Below are positions 40,820 to 52,589 of a stretch of 52,684 nt of DNA, in pieces. A program made the translations under genes and the position numbers. Origin of the DNA: an uncultured Burkholderiales bacterium. GTDB lineage: Bacteria > Pseudomonadota > Gammaproteobacteria > Burkholderiales > Burkholderiaceae_C. Numbering within the stretch: position 1 is the stretch's first letter; each line of letters starts with the position of its first letter. The stretch is from NCBI GenBank assembly GCA_903916355.1, contig CAIWWN010000003.1, positions 1 to 52,684 of the forward strand, in the 5' to 3' direction. A model generated the notes under the pieces. That model had not been told where the DNA came from and ran no database searches. It saw only the letters and a program-made list of their open reading frames with translations.

Positions 40820-41188
40820 TCCAGATCGGCGTATTCGCGAGAAAAAGCCAGCATGCGTTTGATATTGCGCTCGGAAAAGCCCTTTTCTTCCGGCAGTTCG
40901 TTATGCAGATCGCGCGCCAGGCGTGGAATCACCGCTGCACCCCAGCCTTCTTGCTGTTGGCGGGTGTGGATCAGGGCGCCGATATCCCAATACAGGCGAA
41001 TGAGCTCGGCATTGGCAGCCAACATCGCCCGCGTTTGCGCATGGCGCACACGCTGCTTGATGTCGCCCAGCAATGCGGCGTAATCGGTGGGCGCGAGGGA
41101 AAAAGGTTGATCGCTCATGCTTGCTTCCTTCACGCCACCGTGACCTGAATGCAAGGAATCTTGACGCGTGAGTCTTCGCTAAAAATCA

Positions 41189-42328
41189 TCAGATCACTTC
41201 TCCCTGTACTTGTTTTGTGTTTGTCAGTCCGACCCACTTGGCCCCGCGCCCCTTGCCTGTCGGAGCAATCAGGCCTTCGGCTTTCATGGTTCGCAATACC
41301 AGCCGCACCATGTCGCGGCTGATGCCGGGGCAGGCTTCTTCAATTTCAGAAATAGAAAAAGGTAAATTGCGCTTGCGTATTTCTGCCCGCACCCGGTCGC
41401 CCTTAGCACCACGTCCACGCTCAATGGTACCGACTAGTGCTTCGAATTCCTCATAAGCGCGCAGCAATGCACCCCAAAAGTAGTCGAGCCATGGGGCGAT
41501 ATTTTGTGTACCCTCGTGCCAACCCTGCGAGCTGGCCTCTAGCGTCTCGTAGTAGCTCTCCTTCGATTCCTCGAAGATTCGCTCCAGACTGATGAAGCGG
41601 CCCACGGTGTAGTCGGCGTGGTAGAGCAGTTGCAAGGTGAGCAGCCGAGCCATGCGGCCGTTGCCATCAGGGAATGGATGCACGCATAAGAAATCAAGGA
41701 TGACCAGCGGCACCAGCACCAGTGGGTCAGCCAGGTGCTGATCTAGCGCTGACAGGTAGCGCGCAACGGTGTCCGTCATCGCCATGGGCGTGAGGTGGGC
41801 CGCTACGGGGCGAAATCGAATGCGCGAACTGCCATCGGGGTGGCGCTCAATGATGTCGTTGTTGGTGGCTTTCCAGTGACCACCCGGCTGCGGCATATAG
41901 CGGTACAAGATGCTATGCAGCTGCAGGACCATGCACTCTGAGAAGGGCATTTGTTCTCCGCTTTCATGAATCAGCCCTAAGGCATCGCGGTAGCCAGCGA
42001 CTTTTTGTTCGGAGCGGCTCTTGGGCGTGGCGTTTTTGAGTACCAGTGACTTGAGTCGGTGGGCTGCAACGACAACACCTTCGAGTCGGTTGGAGGACTC
42101 CGTCGATTCGACAACTGCCACTTGCCGCAGGTCGCTCAGCACCTCAGGCGATTGCGCAACATATAAAAGCTGTTTGCCCCGGTACTCGCCCAGCGCGCGC
42201 AGCGTTGCCAGTTGCTGCGTGTCAAACCGCAGTTTGGCTAGGTAGTCCGGCATCAGTGAGTGCATGGCTCTTAGAAGGCTTGAGTAATGGGGGTAATATT
42301 GATGCGTATCGGGGTATTTATCAACCAT
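41189..42328 (-). CDS. Fic-domain protein (class II, self-inhibited AMPylase-like)
   Basis: 379 residues from ATG 42328 (AGGGG ribosome site); an in-frame extension to 42514 runs across the tRNA and is rejected. Fic motif HPFPDGNGRMAR (His217) is complete. Inhibitory helix motif SNRLEG (Ser79...Glu83-Gly84) is N-terminal, so it is class II. N-terminal helical domain, Fic core about 110-260, C-terminal winged helix about 315-379. Transfers AMP or a similar nucleotide moiety to a target, or removes it. The first gene of the conflict island, 70 bp before the DUF1016 remnant, all same strand. Confidence 0.92.
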   Translation of the reverse strand: MVDKYPDTHQYYPHYSSLLRAMHSLMPDYLAKLRFDTQQLATLRALGEYRGKQLLYVAQSPEVLSDLRQVAVVESTESSNRLEGVVVAAHRLKSLVLKNATPKSRSEQKVAGYRDALGLIHESGEQMPFSECMVLQLHSILYRYMPQPGGHWKATNNDIIERHPDGSSRIRFRPVAAHLTPMAMTDTVARYLSALDQHLADPLVLVPLVILDFLCVHPFPDGNGRMARLLTLQLLYHADYTVGRFISLERIFEESKESYYETLEASSQGWHEGTQNIAPWLDYFWGALLRAYEEFEALVGTIERGRGAKGDRVRAEIRKRNLPFSISEIEEACPGISRDMVRLVLRTMKAEGLIAPTGKGRGAKWVGLTNTKQVQGEVI

Positions 42329-42357
42329 ATTACCCCTATTTTCCCGATGATTACCCC
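42290..42357. repeat. GGGGTAAT repeats around the fic start
   Basis: GGGGTAATAT at 42290-42299 is matched by its reverse complement at 42327-42336, and the - strand reads GGGGTAAT again at 42357-42350. In the fic mRNA the first pair would form a stem that hides the AGGGG ribosome site and the AUG. May be an operator or a translational switch. Confidence 0.55.
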
Positions 42358-42442
42358 ATTCGAATTTGCTGCCAGATTGATCGGGATCGGAAATTACCGC
42401 GAAATCATAAAGCTCCCAAACCCTTGTTGCTCCAGCTTTTCC

Positions 42443-42476
42443 CAAAAAAACAAACACGCCACCGCGAAGGGTGGCG
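42443..42476 (-). terminator. Terminator of tRNA-Arg
   Basis: CGCCACC-CTTCGC-GGTGGCG stem on the - strand (42476-42457), followed by TGTTTGTTTTTTTGGG. It lies 10 bp after the tRNA 3' end. Confidence 0.85.
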
Positions 42477-42486
42477 AAGTTGCGTG

Positions 42487-42562
42487 TGGTGCGGCTGGCG
42501 GGGATCGAACCCACGACCCTTGGCTTCGGAGGCCAATACTCTATCCACTGAGCTACAGCCGC
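42487..42562 (-). tRNA. tRNA-Arg (anticodon CCG)
   Basis: 76 nt with an encoded 3' CCA. Acceptor stem GCGGCTG / CAGCCGC, D-arm with AGCTCAGT, anticodon arm TTGGC-CTCCGAA-GCCAA with anticodon CCG, T-arm GTGGGTTCGATCCCC. Reads CGG. Its 3' end faces the fic-rhuM-TOTE island, the usual place for integration of mobile elements. Confidence 0.97.
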
Positions 42563-42679
42563 ATCAAGGAAGCCGGAATTATCTCACGCGACGTCCTGAA
42601 CGCTCCATGCCATGGGGGTGAGATACCCGCTTTCTGCAATATGCGCTTGCCGCTGCAAGGTCAGCACAAGTTGATTGGC

Positions 42680-42685
42680 TATAAT
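42680..42685 (+). promoter_or_regulatory. Candidate -10 element upstream of the cytochrome c5-like gene
   Basis: TATAAT, perfect -10 consensus, 67 bp upstream of the ATG at 42752. No good -35 is seen at 17 bp, so confidence is low. Confidence 0.35.
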
Positions 42686-42751
42686 TGAAGGCTGAATCTT
42701 GTCAAACGTCATGCTTTTTCGTTTGATATCCTGACCCCCTTAGAGGACGCT

Positions 42752-43279
42752 ATGAGCGACAACCACCACGATCAAGCACACGAAGACCATACGGGTCCTG
42801 TGAAGACACCGATGCAAATGCTGCTGCTGAGCTTCTTTTCATTCGTGGTTCCCATTTTCTTGATCATTGGCTTGGTCTTTTATGTGACCTCGGCCAACAA
42901 AGAAGCGCCTGGCGCTGACGACTCTGAAAGAGGTGTGGCCATGCGCATCCAAAAGGTGGGCACGGTCGAAGTGCGTGATGCCAACCGCCCTCTCAAGTCA
43001 GGCGAAGAAGTTTACAAAGCCCAGTGTTCTGCTTGCCACGCCACAGGCGCTGCAGGCTCGCCTAAGTTTGGTGACGCGGCGGCTTGGGGCCCACGTATCA
43101 AGACCGGTTTGGATGCCTTGATGAATTCGGCCCTCAAAGGCAAGGGCGCCATGGGCGCGCAAGGCGGCGGCGATTTCTCTGACATCGAAGTCGGTCGTGC
43201 AGCAGCCTTCATGGCCAACGCCGCTGGTGCGAAATTTGAAGAACCTAAGGCACCGGCCGCTCCCGCCGAAGCCAAATAA
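42752..43279 (+). CDS. Membrane-anchored cytochrome c5-family protein
   Basis: 175 residues. Single N-terminal membrane anchor (MLLLSFFSFVVPIFLIIGLVFYVT, about 23-46), then a c-type cytochrome domain with the haem-binding CSACH (about 93) and GPRIKTG, ALKGKGAMGAQGG, where the axial Met is expected in the KGAMGAQGG stretch. An Ala/Pro-rich tail follows. Periplasmic electron carrier, probably to a terminal oxidase. Confidence 0.92.
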   Translation: MSDNHHDQAHEDHTGPVKTPMQMLLLSFFSFVVPIFLIIGLVFYVTSANKEAPGADDSERGVAMRIQKVGTVEVRDANRPLKSGEEVYKAQCSACHATGAAGSPKFGDAAAWGPRIKTGLDALMNSALKGKGAMGAQGGGDFSDIEVGRAAAFMANAAGAKFEEPKAPAAPAEAK

Positions 43280-43300
43280 AGCGCTTAGCGCATCAGATCA

Positions 43301-43324
43301 AACCGACCTGCGGGTCGGTTTTTT
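43301..43324 (+). terminator. Intrinsic terminator of the cytochrome gene
   Basis: AACCGACC-TGCG-GGTCGGTT stem followed by four T, 21 bp past the stop codon. Confidence 0.9.
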
Positions 43325-43350
43325 GATGACAGGTCCCTACACGACGCTTG

Positions 43351-43881
43351 TCACAGCCCTTGCGGACTGCGCACAAACGAAAAGCGCTGTGGCAACTCAG
43401 CCGCCAGGGCCTCTTGGGGTGACCAGTCACCAGCCTCGACGCGCTGCGCGACAGTGTTCACGTCCATGCTGTGCACCAGTCCCAAGCCCAGGTCCGTGCT
43501 CAGGTAAACGCGCCCGGTTTCATCCAACAAACATTGAAGGTAGTTCGCGGCTCGCCCCGTGTGCGAGGTGATGCTGCCGTCAGCAGCCAAACGCCAGACC
43601 CAAGGGGCAGCCTGCAACTCAATGAAAACCCTTTGCGGACCGTTTTGAAAATACCAGCGGCCTTGCGCATCGGCTTCGTAATTGCGGGCAATGAAGTCGA
43701 TCAATTTACTGTGCGTGAGCAGTGAGCCTTTAGCCTCAACCCGGCCACTGGTGAACGTGCCTTGCGCTTGGGCCGCGTCATCGCGCATGAACCACTGGCC
43801 GCGCTCATCCAAGCCCAGCCAACCAAAGCAGTCGGGCACATTCGGCCATTTGGCCATGGCCTGTTTGACGATGTCATCCAT
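43351..43881 (-). CDS. Conserved beta-proteobacterial protein of unknown function
   Basis: 176 residues. Not linked to a named function. MDDIVKQAMAKWPNVPDCFGWLGLDERGQWFMRDD and RNYEADAQGRWYFQNGPQRVFIELQAAPWVW are blocks I have seen in Comamonadaceae conserved hypothetical proteins of this length. Beta-rich by appearance, soluble. Its start overlaps the yheT-like stop by 8 bp, so the two are cotranscribed. Confidence 0.75.
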   Translation of the reverse strand: MDDIVKQAMAKWPNVPDCFGWLGLDERGQWFMRDDAAQAQGTFTSGRVEAKGSLLTHSKLIDFIARNYEADAQGRWYFQNGPQRVFIELQAAPWVWRLAADGSITSHTGRAANYLQCLLDETGRVYLSTDLGLGLVHSMDVNTVAQRVEAGDWSPQEALAAELPQRFSFVRSPQGL

Positions 43882-44869
43882 GCTGCAGTTTCTCCATCAA
43901 CCAACCGCCGACCGCCTGTGGCATGTGAGCCAAATGACCAGGCGGCAAACCCAAGGGGAAGCCCACATGCCCGCCTTGCGCCGGTTGCCACAGTGTCACA
44001 TGGTGGCTGACCTGGTCGGGCGCAGGCAAACTGCGGGCCGGAATAAAAGGGTCGTTGCGCGCATTCAAGGCCAAGGCCGGGATTTGAATATGCTGCATAT
44101 GCGGCAAGGCCGAAGCCTTGGCCCAATAATCTGGGGTATCGACAAAGCCGTGCAGCGGCGCGGTGAACACATTGTCAAACTCATACAGGTCTGTGGCTGC
44201 GCTCAGGCGCTCGGCATCAAACAGGCCCGGGTACTGCCGCCATTTGGCCATGGCCTTGGGCTTCATGCTGCGTAAAAACATACGGGTATAGACCTGCCGA
44301 TTAAAGCCTTGGCCAATGGCCAGACCACTCGCGGCCAAATCCAGTGGCGAGCAAATCGAGGCCACCGCCTTGACCGTGTGCGCCGCCGCCGCGCCGTGCT
44401 CTCCGGCCCAGCGCATCAAGGCATTGCCGCCCAATGAAACACCGGCCCCCACCAAGGGTAGCGCAGCGTTCTTTTGCGCCAAGCGCTTGAGTATCCAATC
44501 GATCTCAACATGATCGCCTGAATGGTAGGCGCGCGGCGCCAGGTTCAACTCGCCGCTGCAGCCCCTAAAGTGGGGAATCGCCAATTCGAACTTGTTTTGT
44601 AAAGCCCAATGGGCAAAGGCTTGCGCATAGTGACTGGCTGAAGAGCCCTCAAGACCATGGAACAGCGCCAACATCGGCCGGCTTTGTTCTGTGTCTGGGG
44701 CCTGTTTCAAGAAGTCCACGTCAATGAAGTCCCCGTCCGGCGTGGTCCACCGCTCTCGCTGAAATTGCGGCGCTTGTGCTGGCGCTGGCGAGGTCCGCGC
44801 AGACAGGGCAGGCCAAATGGTTTGCATGTGGCCGCCCGGTAACCACCAAGGCGCCCGATAGGCGGTCAA
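43874..44869 (-). CDS. YheT-family alpha/beta hydrolase
   Basis: 331 residues. Opening YRAPWWLPGGHMQTIWPAL is the YheT signature. Catalytic triad: GVSLGGNALM (nucleophile Ser), NARNDPFIP (Asp), GGHVGF (His). LFHGLEGSSASHYAQAFAH is the oxyanion region. The only suitable start is TTG 44869, which overlaps the preceding TGA (TTGA); the first ATG lies inside the conserved motif. Confidence 0.88.
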   Translation of the reverse strand: MTAYRAPWWLPGGHMQTIWPALSARTSPAPAQAPQFQRERWTTPDGDFIDVDFLKQAPDTEQSRPMLALFHGLEGSSASHYAQAFAHWALQNKFELAIPHFRGCSGELNLAPRAYHSGDHVEIDWILKRLAQKNAALPLVGAGVSLGGNALMRWAGEHGAAAAHTVKAVASICSPLDLAASGLAIGQGFNRQVYTRMFLRSMKPKAMAKWRQYPGLFDAERLSAATDLYEFDNVFTAPLHGFVDTPDYWAKASALPHMQHIQIPALALNARNDPFIPARSLPAPDQVSHHVTLWQPAQGGHVGFPLGLPPGHLAHMPQAVGGWLMEKLQHG

Positions 44870-45315
44870 TGCAACACCACCGGCGCCACCCCCACATCGT
44901 TGGCATCGTTGGCAGTACCTGGACTGGTGTGGTGCGCCACCAGGCGCCAACCTTGCGCCGTTTTGTGAAAGACGTTGGTGGCGATGACCCAGGCTTTGTG
45001 GGGCCCCTGTGGTGTCATCACCTCCACGCGCTCCACCAGATGGTGCACCGCGCTCGCAAGCGACTCGATTTTGTGAATCCGCTCTGGAAAGGCCTGGATA
45101 TTGCCATTGGCAAACATGGCCTCAAACGCAGCACGAATCGCTCCTGCGCCAATCATGCGCGGTCCGCCCGGGTGCACGCAGACAATGTCTTCTTCGTCGG
45201 CCCAGCACGCCATCAATTGATCGATGTTGGCATGCCGCAAGGCTTCATAAAAAGCAATTTCAATATCATCTGCACGGCCACCCAGCGTGGCAGCGCGAAG
45301 TTTGGCTTGAGTCAT
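44866..45315 (-). CDS. SnoaL/NTF2-like small protein
   Basis: 149 residues. SnoaL-like/ketosteroid-isomerase fold: IEIAFYEALRHANIDQLMACWADEEDIVCVHPGGPRMIGAGAIRAAFEAMF at the front, and RLVAHHTSP near the end, as in SgcJ/YybH-like proteins. Function unknown. Its stop overlaps the YheT start, so it is the first gene of a three-gene set. Confidence 0.83.
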   Translation of the reverse strand: MTQAKLRAATLGGRADDIEIAFYEALRHANIDQLMACWADEEDIVCVHPGGPRMIGAGAIRAAFEAMFANGNIQAFPERIHKIESLASAVHHLVERVEVMTPQGPHKAWVIATNVFHKTAQGWRLVAHHTSPGTANDANDVGVAPVVLH

Positions 45316-45352
45316 AAAACATCAGTCTGAGCGGAGCAAGTGCCTATTGTGC

Positions 45353-45383
45353 AGGCAAAAAAATACCCAGCCGAGGCTGGGTA
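45353..45383 (-). terminator. Intrinsic terminator of the atp operon
   Basis: TACCCAGCC-TC-GGCTGGGTA stem on the - strand (45383-45364) followed by seven T. It lies 22 bp past the atpC stop. Confidence 0.9.
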
Positions 45384-45405
45384 CTTGCGGGTCACAAGCT
45401 TGCGC

Positions 45406-45822
45406 TTATTTGCTGCCACGGAATCGGCGCAGAGCAGACAGTTGCGCAGCGAGCACAGCGAGTTCTGATTGGGCGCGTGCCATATCAAAATCGTCTTTGG
45501 CATTGCGCAATGACTCTTCAGCCTGGGCCTTGGCGGCATTGGCCTTTTCTTCGTCCAGGTCTTTGCCGCGAATCGCGGTGTCTGACAAGACGGTGACACA
45601 GTCGGGTTGAACTTCCAGAATGCCACCGGCCACGAAGATGAACTCTTCAGCGCCGTCGGCCGTTTGGATGCGCACCGAACCGGGTTTGATTCGGGTGATC
45701 AACGGTGTGTGGCGGGGGTAGATCCCCAATTCGCCAGACTCGCCGGGAAGTGCCACAAAACGGGCTTCACCCGAGAAGATGGATTCTTCGGCACTGACCA
45801 CATTGACGTGGATGGTGTTCAT
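45406..45822 (-). CDS. atpC: ATP synthase F1 subunit epsilon
   Basis: 138 residues. N-terminal beta-sandwich with [43 protein letters not shown]-terminal helical hairpin (about 90-135). Central-stalk subunit, inhibits ATP hydrolysis. Last gene of the operon. Confidence 0.97.
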   Translation of the reverse strand: MNTIHVNVVSAEESIFSGEARFVALPGESGELGIYPRHTPLITRIKPGSVRIQTADGAEEFIFVAGGILEVQPDCVTVLSDTAIRGKDLDEEKANAAKAQAEESLRNAKDDFDMARAQSELAVLAAQLSALRRFRGSK

Positions 45823-45891
45823 ATCAACTCCTGAAAAATGGTGAATGTGAAGCCAAAGGGCTGCTCGCTCTCGCGCACAGCCCGATGGGCT

Positions 45892-48218
<2,327 letters not shown>

Positions 48219-48245
48219 CAGAGGCTCCTTTTGGTCAGGTAGAAA

Positions 48246-49799
48246 TTAAGCAAAGCTTTTCTTGAAAGCGGCCACAGCGGTGGTCAATTCAGCCTCGGCT
48301 TCCTTGTCCAATGCTTGTGTGCTTTCCAGTTTGGCCAACAAAGCCACGCACTTGTCTTTGAGGTAAGCGTGCAAGCCGTGCTCAAAAGCCAAAACTTGTT
48401 TGACTTCGATGTCGTCCATGAAGCCCTTGTTCACTGCGAACAGTGAGGCACCCATCAAACTGATGGGCAAAGGGCTGTACTGGGCTTGCTTGAGCAATTC
48501 AGTCACGCGGGCACCGCGGTCCAGTTGCTTACGGGTGGACTCGTCCAGATCCGAAGCGAACTGCGCAAACGCGGCCAATTCACGGTACTGAGCCAAGTCG
48601 GTACGGATACCGCCAGACTGGCCTTTGATGATCTTGGTCTGAGCCGAGCTACCCACGCGAGACACCGAAATACCGGCGTTGATCGCAGGGCGGATACCGG
48701 CGTTGAACAACGAGGTTTCCAAGAAAATCTGACCGTCGGTGATCGAAATCACGTTGGTGGGCACGAAGGCAGACACGTCGCCGGCTTGGGTTTCAATGAT
48801 CGGCAGTGCGGTCAAAGAACCGGTCTTGCCTTTGACGGCGCCTTTGGTGAAATGTTCGACATAGTCGGCATTCACGCGAGCTGCACGTTCGAGCAAACGG
48901 CTGTGGAGATAGAACACGTCGCCAGGGTACGCTTCGCGGCCTGGTGGGCGACGCAACAGCAAAGACACCTGACGGTAAGCCACGGCTTGCTTAGACAGAT
49001 CGTCATACACGATCAATGCGTCTTCGCCGCGGTCACGGAAGTATTCGCCCATGGTGCAGCCAGAGTAGGCTGACACGTACTGCATCGCTGCAGATTCAGA
49101 AGCGGAAGCGGCCACGACAATGGTGTAATCCATGGCGCCAGCTTGTTCCAAAGCGCGCACCACGTTTTTGATCGAAGAGGCTTTTTGGCCAATCGCGACA
49201 TAAACGCAGGTCATGTTCTGACCTTTTTGGTTGATGATCGCGTCGATGGCCACAGCGGTCTTGCCGGTCTGACGGTCACCAATGATCAATTCGCGTTGAC
49301 CACGGCCCACGGGCACCATGGAGTCAATTGACTTCAGGCCGGTTTGCATCGGCTGATCGACTGATTTACGTGCGATCACGCCAGGGGCGACTTTTTCGAT
49401 CACGTCGGTCATTTTGGCGTTGATAGGGCCTTTGCCGTCGATCGGTTGACCCAGGGCGTTGACCACGCGGCCAATCAATTCCGGGCCCACGGGCACTTCC
49501 AAAATACGGCCTGTGCACTTGACAATGTCGCCTTCTGAAATGTGCTCGTACTCACCCAAGATCACGGAGCCCACGGAGTCACGCTCCAAGTTCAACGCGA
49601 GACCGAAAGTGGGAACGCCTTCAGCGGTGGCTGGAAACTCCAACATCTCGCCTTGCATCACATCCGACAGACCGTGCACGCGCACGATACCGTCTGTCAC
49701 CGACACCACGGTGCCTTGATTGCGAATGTCTGCGTCGGCAGACAAGCCTTGAATTCGGCTCTTGATCAGTTCAGAAATTTCTGCGGGATTGAGTTGCAT
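48246..49799 (-). CDS. atpA: ATP synthase F1 subunit alpha
   Basis: 517 residues. [19 protein letters not shown] start, Walker [85 protein letters not shown]. Non-catalytic nucleotide-binding subunit. Confidence 0.98.
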   Translation of the reverse strand: MQLNPAEISELIKSRIQGLSADADIRNQGTVVSVTDGIVRVHGLSDVMQGEMLEFPATAEGVPTFGLALNLERDSVGSVILGEYEHISEGDIVKCTGRILEVPVGPELIGRVVNALGQPIDGKGPINAKMTDVIEKVAPGVIARKSVDQPMQTGLKSIDSMVPVGRGQRELIIGDRQTGKTAVAIDAIINQKGQNMTCVYVAIGQKASSIKNVVRALEQAGAMDYTIVVAASASESAAMQYVSAYSGCTMGEYFRDRGEDALIVYDDLSKQAVAYRQVSLLLRRPPGREAYPGDVFYLHSRLLERAARVNADYVEHFTKGAVKGKTGSLTALPIIETQAGDVSAFVPTNVISITDGQIFLETSLFNAGIRPAINAGISVSRVGSSAQTKIIKGQSGGIRTDLAQYRELAAFAQFASDLDESTRKQLDRGARVTELLKQAQYSPLPISLMGASLFAVNKGFMDDIEVKQVLAFEHGLHAYLKDKCVALLAKLESTQALDKEAEAELTTAVAAFKKSFA

Positions 49800-49843
49800 G
49801 ACTCTTTCCTTCTTTCTTTAAATAGGTCCGGTCTCTGGCCGCT

Positions 49844-50374
49844 TTACGCGGTCAGAGCCGCTTTCATTTGTTCCAGACGGGTCTTGACGGAAGTGTCGAG
49901 CACCTCATCACCCACGACCACACGAATGCCACCGATGAGTGACGCATCGATCTCCACACGCAGATGGAGTTTGCGGGCAAAGCGTTTTTCCAGCGTAGAG
50001 GACAGATCCGCCAATGCAGTTGCATCAATCGGAAAGGCGCTGAACACGGTGGCGTCTGCAGTGCCGCTCTGTGCATTTTTCAGGGCACGGAATTGCTGGG
50101 CAATTTCGGGCACTGCGACAAGTCGGCGATTCTCAATCACCAGTCGCAGGTAGTTTTGTCCTTCCTCAGGCAGCGCGGTTTTCACCACACCCGAGATCAG
50201 ATCAAACAATTGCGCATCGGACACCTTGGGGCTCTCGGCAAACTCGAGCAATTGCGTGTTTTGCGCAATGGCGGCGAGTTCGTCAAGCCAAGATGCTGCG
50301 CCTGAGAGGTCAGCGGCCTGGGCTTTGAAAAGCGCTTCGGCGTAAGGACGGGCGATGGTTGCAAGTTCAGCCAT
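49844..50374 (-). CDS. atpH: ATP synthase F1 subunit delta
   Basis: 176 residues. [19 protein letters not shown]-like opening ([19 protein letters not shown]) and the C-terminal [31 protein letters not shown] motif. Peripheral-stalk cap. Confidence 0.97.
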   Translation of the reverse strand: MAELATIARPYAEALFKAQAADLSGAASWLDELAAIAQNTQLLEFAESPKVSDAQLFDLISGVVKTALPEEGQNYLRLVIENRRLVAVPEIAQQFRALKNAQSGTADATVFSAFPIDATALADLSSTLEKRFARKLHLRVEIDASLIGGIRVVVGDEVLDTSVKTRLEQMKAALTA

Positions 50375-50394
50375 GGTCTTCTCTGGCGGTGTGA

Positions 50395-50865
50395 TTACAG
50401 CTCGGTCTTCAGACGGCTCAAGAGTTCTGTGTGAACGCCAGCGTTGACTTCTTTGCGGAGAATCTGCTCAGCGCCTTTGACAGCCAAGACCGCGACTTGC
50501 TCACGCAATGCCTCACGGGCTTTCACCACTTGCTGCTCGGCTTCCACCTTGGCAGCTGCAATGATCTTGTTACCTTCTTCAGTGGCACGTGCTTTGGCAT
50601 CTTCAACGATGACCATGGCACGTCGTTCGGCGTCAGCCAAACGTGTGGCCGTTTCAGAGCGCGATTGGCTTAACTCGGCCTCAACACGGTGGTAAGCCGT
50701 GGCGAGTTCGGTTTTGGCTTTTTCTGCTGCTGCAAGGCCGCCGGCGATTTTGTGTGCGCGTTCATCCAAGGCGTTTGCAATGGGCGGCCACACGAATTTC
50801 ATCGTGAACCACACCAAGATTGCGAAAACTACAGCTTGGAAAAACAGGGTTGCATTGATACTCAC
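50395..50865 (-). CDS. atpF: ATP synthase Fo subunit b
   Basis: 156 residues. N-terminal membrane helix ([24 protein letters not shown]), then a long charged helix (about 35-150) forming the peripheral-stalk coiled coil. Confidence 0.97.
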   Translation of the reverse strand: MSINATLFFQAVVFAILVWFTMKFVWPPIANALDERAHKIAGGLAAAEKAKTELATAYHRVEAELSQSRSETATRLADAERRAMVIVEDAKARATEEGNKIIAAAKVEAEQQVVKAREALREQVAVLAVKGAEQILRKEVNAGVHTELLSRLKTEL

Positions 50866-50896
50866 GGCAACACCTTTCTTTTGGTCGTTGCAGGAA

Positions 50897-51196
<300 letters not shown>

Positions 51197-52042
51197 TCAG
51201 TGAGCGTCGTGCGCTTGGCCGATGTAGACCAGCGTCAACATCATGAAAATAAAGGCCTGCAAAGCCACGATCATGATGTGGAAGATAGCCCAGATAGACC
51301 CGGCAATCACGTGACCGATAGGCAACAAAACGCCTGTCAATGACATGGCTGCAGTGCCGCCCATTAAGGCGATCAACATGAAAATCAGTTCGCCGGCATA
51401 CATGTTGCCAAACAGTCGCATGCCGTGCGATACGGTTTTGGCGACAAATTCAATCATCTGAAAAACGAAATTGAAGGGCCACAAAATAGGATGTGCGCCG
51501 AAGGGTGCTGTGGTCAACTCATGGAACCAACCGCCAATGCCTTTGATCTTGATGTTGTAGAACACACAAATCAGCAGCACCGAAGTCGACATGCCAAGCG
51601 TGGTCGACAAATCGGCCGTAGGCACCACGCGGAAGTAATGGATGCTGTGATCCACGCCAGTCCACTCAAAGATTTTATGGAACAAGTCCACGGGCAAAAA
51701 GTCCATGGAGTTGAGCAAGAAGATCCACACGAACACCGTCAACGCCAAAGGGGCGACCAGCTTGCGGCTTTCGGCGTTGTGCACGATGCCCTTGGCCTGG
51801 TTGTCGACCATTTCGACCAACAACTCGATGGCGGCCTGGAAACGACCCGGCACACCCGAAGTAACGCTGCGTGCCGCTTTCCACAAGAGCAAGCTGCCCA
51901 CCAAACCCAACACGACCGACCAGATCATCGAGTCAATATTGAAGACGGAGAAATCGATCACACCCGCCATCGGCTTGTTTTGCCAATGGGTCAAGTGGTG
52001 ACCAATGTATTCACCTGCAGTAGGAGCAGTTTCAGCGGACAT
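51197..52042 (-). CDS. atpB: ATP synthase Fo subunit a
   Basis: 281 residues from ATG 52042; a longer frame to 52093 overlaps atpI more deeply. Five or six helices with GMRLFGNMYAGELIF carrying the essential Arg, and GSIWAIFHIMIVALQAFIFMMLTLVYIG. Starts 11 bp inside atpI. Confidence 0.97.
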   Translation of the reverse strand: MSAETAPTAGEYIGHHLTHWQNKPMAGVIDFSVFNIDSMIWSVVLGLVGSLLLWKAARSVTSGVPGRFQAAIELLVEMVDNQAKGIVHNAESRKLVAPLALTVFVWIFLLNSMDFLPVDLFHKIFEWTGVDHSIHYFRVVPTADLSTTLGMSTSVLLICVFYNIKIKGIGGWFHELTTAPFGAHPILWPFNFVFQMIEFVAKTVSHGMRLFGNMYAGELIFMLIALMGGTAAMSLTGVLLPIGHVIAGSIWAIFHIMIVALQAFIFMMLTLVYIGQAHDAH

Positions 52043-52538
52043 TCTTGTGCTCTGTATTGAAATTGACTTTTGGATAAAACACCGAGCGAACACCCAGTGC
52101 TATCCAATAAACCTTCATTGTTAAAACCAAGCCCACCAACATGGCAGGCCAACTGACTTGCGAGACCACCCTTGGCGCCACCAACAACATGGCCAAGGTC
52201 AGTCCAATTTTGACGATTTCCCACAACAGGAAACCAAACACGGCCGCCCCCACATTCACCGAGGACGCTGGGCTTGTCATCCCCCTGGCAAACAAAGCCG
52301 CGGGGATCACCACCGACAAAGCACCGTAACCCACCGACAGGGCCACCACAGAATCTGTGGCCCACCCCGCCAGCAAAGCCGCTACGGCACCTACTGAAAT
52401 TTGCACACCGACCACCCGCCAAACGGAGAGCAGCGGCATTTTTTGTCTCAACTGCTGCACCTCTTGCGCAGTCAATGGCTGGAACGTGCCTGCCTCTTGC
52501 AGCTCATCTGTTTCTTCCAGAGGCTTGATTTTGATCAC
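52032..52538 (-). CDS. atpI: ATP synthase assembly protein AtpI
   Basis: 168 residues from GTG 52538. Cytoplasmic lead-in of about 35 residues, then four helices (AVAALLAGWATDSVVALSVGYG, LSVVIPAALFARGM, GFLLWEIVKIGLTLAMLL, WPAMLVGLVLTMKVYWIAL). Helps assemble the c-ring. Overlaps atpB by 11 bp. Confidence 0.9.
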   Translation of the reverse strand: MIKIKPLEETDELQEAGTFQPLTAQEVQQLRQKMPLLSVWRVVGVQISVGAVAALLAGWATDSVVALSVGYGALSVVIPAALFARGMTSPASSVNVGAAVFGFLLWEIVKIGLTLAMLLVAPRVVSQVSWPAMLVGLVLTMKVYWIALGVRSVFYPKVNFNTEHKNVR

Positions 52539-52589
52539 GAAGCATTACACCCAGGTTACAAAACAGACATACGCAAAGCGCAGCCCTCG

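Larger units (their letters stand above)
40624..41118 (-). pseudogene. Gutted DUF1016 (YhcG-type) nuclease gene
   Basis: From ATG 41118 (GGAAG ribosome site) the N-terminal DUF1016 domain is clear: YAALLGDIKQRVRHAQTRAMLAANAELIRLYWDIG, RLARDLHNELPEEKGFSERNIKRMLAFSREY, then EFVPQAVAQ. After about residue 130 the nuclease domain is absent. In another frame, 40702 down to 40628 reads LPETLQTSLPSIEQIESELGDF, the usual family C-terminus, whose TGA overlaps the rhuM ATG. So an internal deletion with a frameshift removed the PDDEXK part. The present frame runs on to 40624. The N-terminal domain may still be made. Confidence 0.8.

Noticed and set aside
42329-42514. N-terminal extension of the Fic protein beginning MGSIPASRTTRN
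   Set aside because: This is the tRNA-Arg gene and its terminator read as protein.
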